Source of the DNA: Enterococcus rotai
GTDB taxonomy: Bacteria; Bacillota; Bacilli; Lactobacillales; Enterococcaceae
Reading direction: 5' to 3'
Assembly: GCF_001465345.1 (NCBI RefSeq)
Contig: NZ_CP013655.1
Location: 1,253,349 to 1,317,348, forward strand
Length of the DNA: 64,000 nucleotides
The notes beneath the pieces were generated by a model, which saw nothing but the letters and a program-made list of their open reading frames with translations, did no database searches and had not been told where the DNA came from. This document shows positions 62,874 to 64,000 of this stretch, in pieces. Position 1 is the first letter of the stretch, and each line of letters begins with the position of its first letter. A program made the translations under genes and the position numbers.

Positions 62874-63465
62874 ACTAATTATCGCTGAAGATCAAGGGTT
62901 ACTGTCATCAGCTTTAGCAACGATTCTGGGATTAGAAGAGGATTTAGAAGTTGTAGGGATCGCCAAAAATGGTGTGGAAGCATTGGAACTGATTGAAAAG
63001 CATCAACCAGATGTTTGTTTGACTGATATCGAAATGCCTTTAAAAACGGGCTTGGATATAGCGGAAGAGTTACAGTGTCGAGAACAAAAGGTGATTATTT
63101 TAACTACGTTTGCTAGAGAAGGTTATTTTGAACGTGCCGTGAAAGCGAACGTATCAGGTTATCTTCTAAAAGACACGCCGACCGACGAGCTGATTGAAAA
63201 TATCCGAGCTGTGATGCAAGGGAAAAAATTTTATTCCCCTGAACTGGTAACTGGACTGTTTTCACAGCAAGAAAATCCTTTGACTGAACGGGAACAAGAA
63301 GTGTTGCTCGCAGTAGGGGAGGGCTTGTCCTCAAAGGAAATTGCGGGAAAGTTGTTTTTGACGAGCGGAACGGTACGAAATTATATGTCAGAGATTTTGA
63401 ATAAACTAGGGGCAAAAAACCGAATTGAAGCGGTAAGTATTGCGAAGGAAAAAGGCTGGATTTGA
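62866..63465 (+). CDS. Response regulator of the NarL/LuxR class
   Basis: The 199-residue regulator has a receiver domain with phospho-Asp54 in LTDIEMP and Lys in LLKDTP, and a LuxR-type helix-turn-helix (about 135-195: TEREQEVLLAVGEGLSSKEIAGKLFLTSGTVRNYMSEIL). With its kinase it should control the preceding ABC exporter. Confidence 0.93.
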   Translation: MIKLIIAEDQGLLSSALATILGLEEDLEVVGIAKNGVEALELIEKHQPDVCLTDIEMPLKTGLDIAEELQCREQKVIILTTFAREGYFERAVKANVSGYLLKDTPTDELIENIRAVMQGKKFYSPELVTGLFSQQENPLTEREQEVLLAVGEGLSSKEIAGKLFLTSGTVRNYMSEILNKLGAKNRIEAVSIAKEKGWI

Positions 63466-63638
63466 TTAGGAAGATACATGTAAAGTAAATAAGAGTGGGA
63501 ATCAAGTATGCATATGGATATATAGTAAAAAAACGTTTTTTATTGATTAAATTTTTAATAAGTATCGTGATATAAAATGTATTTATTTAATTTTTCTTTT
63601 ATTATTTGAGAGTACATTTTATAAAAAGGAGCTTAATT
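63466..63638 (+). other. AT-rich region before the wall-protein gene
   Basis: The 173 bases contain the palindrome AAAAAACGTTTTTT (about 63527-63540) and a purine-rich ribosome site (AAAAGGAG, 63625-63632). No gene or terminator is clear. Confidence 0.4.
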
Positions 63639-64000
63639 ATGAAAAAGACTATTGTCAGCATGATAGTTTTAGCAACAGCGGTATTTTTATTGCCATTATC
63701 AAGTGAAGCAGCACAACTTAATTTTTATGATATTGATACACTTAGTTCACAGGAAAAAGAAGCTATTATCAAAGAAAAACCTTCAATAAGTTCAGAGTAT
63801 GAGCAGTATACGATTGTTTATCAAAAGGATTCAGCAGGTGCTGGAACGGATGAACATACTGACTTAGGCGGTTCATTTGGACAGGGAAACTCTGGAAAGA
63901 CTTTAAAGTCAACGACCCAGTCCGCGTTACCAAAAGCGGGAGAACTTGATCATGCTAATTTACTCTTATACGGAAGTGGTATTATTGCGATTAGTTTATT
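63639..64000 (+). CDS. Small cell-wall-anchored protein with LPKAG motif, truncated by window end
   Basis: The frame runs to the window edge, 120 codons so far. It has a signal peptide (about residues 1-24, ending SSEAA), a short exported region, and the sorting motif LPKAG (about residues 98-102) followed by a hydrophobic helix (LLLYGSGIIAISLL). The usual Thr of LPxTG is Ala. Small LPxTG proteins like this one often head WxL surface-protein operons in enterococci, but the following genes lie outside the window. Confidence 0.8.
   Translation, partial: MKKTIVSMIVLATAVFLLPLSSEAAQLNFYDIDTLSSQEKEAIIKEKPSISSEYEQYTIVYQKDSAGAGTDEHTDLGGSFGQGNSGKTLKSTTQSALPKAGELDHANLLLYGSGIIAISL

Overview
The window is low-GC Firmicute DNA and most resembles the genus Enterococcus, probably a relative of the E. 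faecalis species group. The evidence is AGGAGG-type ribosome sites, AT-rich promoters, the cinA-recA-rny order, argG-argH, rplM-rpsI, an LXG toxin cassette, mannose-family PTS genes and a small LPxTG-type wall protein. I did not assign a species. No rRNA, tRNA, CRISPR array or insertion sequence is visible.

Layout. (1) 1-6313: a compact locus that looks like an undescribed bacteriocin or peptide-signal system. It holds a 14-residue ORF behind duplicated upstream DNA, an ABC-2 exporter, a C39 peptidase/ABC transporter, two thioredoxin-like proteins, and two tandem genes for the same 31-residue precursor with a double-glycine leader and a 16-residue, two-cysteine, half-aromatic core. (2) 6494-14870: housekeeping genes (msrA, prepilin peptidase, gluconate kinase-like, lipoprotein, dps with a PerR-type box, argGH, rplM-rpsI). 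(3) 15415-19052: an LXG cassette (two small helical partners, the toxin, three immunity-like genes); the first partner has no ATG/GTG/TTG start, only ATA. (4) 19116-28957: a MATE exporter with a frame-disrupted XRE regulator, then a divergent carbohydrate/ester locus (MFS, two esterases, two AraC regulators, ROK kinase, PAP2 protein) with a perfect cre palindrome. (5) 29143-34253: dus, a MarR/LLM/FMN-reductase operon, an HD phosphohydrolase and an unknown protein. (6) 34688-50971: a glycosaminoglycan-type utilisation island: DUF2264, F5/8-type protein, GH88, GH35, GntR, mannose-family PTS EIIAB/C/D, KDPG aldolase, KDG kinase, KduI, KduD and a secreted PL8 lyase. (7) 51147-64000: an Rrf2/YwnB-like pair, a coiled-coil membrane protein, cinA-recA-rny, an OppA-type lipoprotein, a yvfRSTU-like ABC/two-component operon, and the start of an LPKAG-anchored wall protein cut by the window end.

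How the genes work together. In the peptide locus, the transporter should cut the leader after GG and export the core, the thioredoxin-like proteins are placed to handle its Cys pair, and the ABC-2 exporter is the likely self-protection. In the sugar island, the PL8 lyase should cleave a uronic-acid polymer outside the cell and the PTS import an unsaturated disaccharide. GH88 would release the unsaturated uronate, which KduI, KduD, KdgK and KdgA convert to pyruvate and glyceraldehyde-3-phosphate. Three TTAA-type repeats just downstream of -10 boxes are likely GntR operators. The same PTS operon carries four copies of an approximately 115-nt element whose stems change in a compensating way, which suggests a conserved RNA structure of unknown function.
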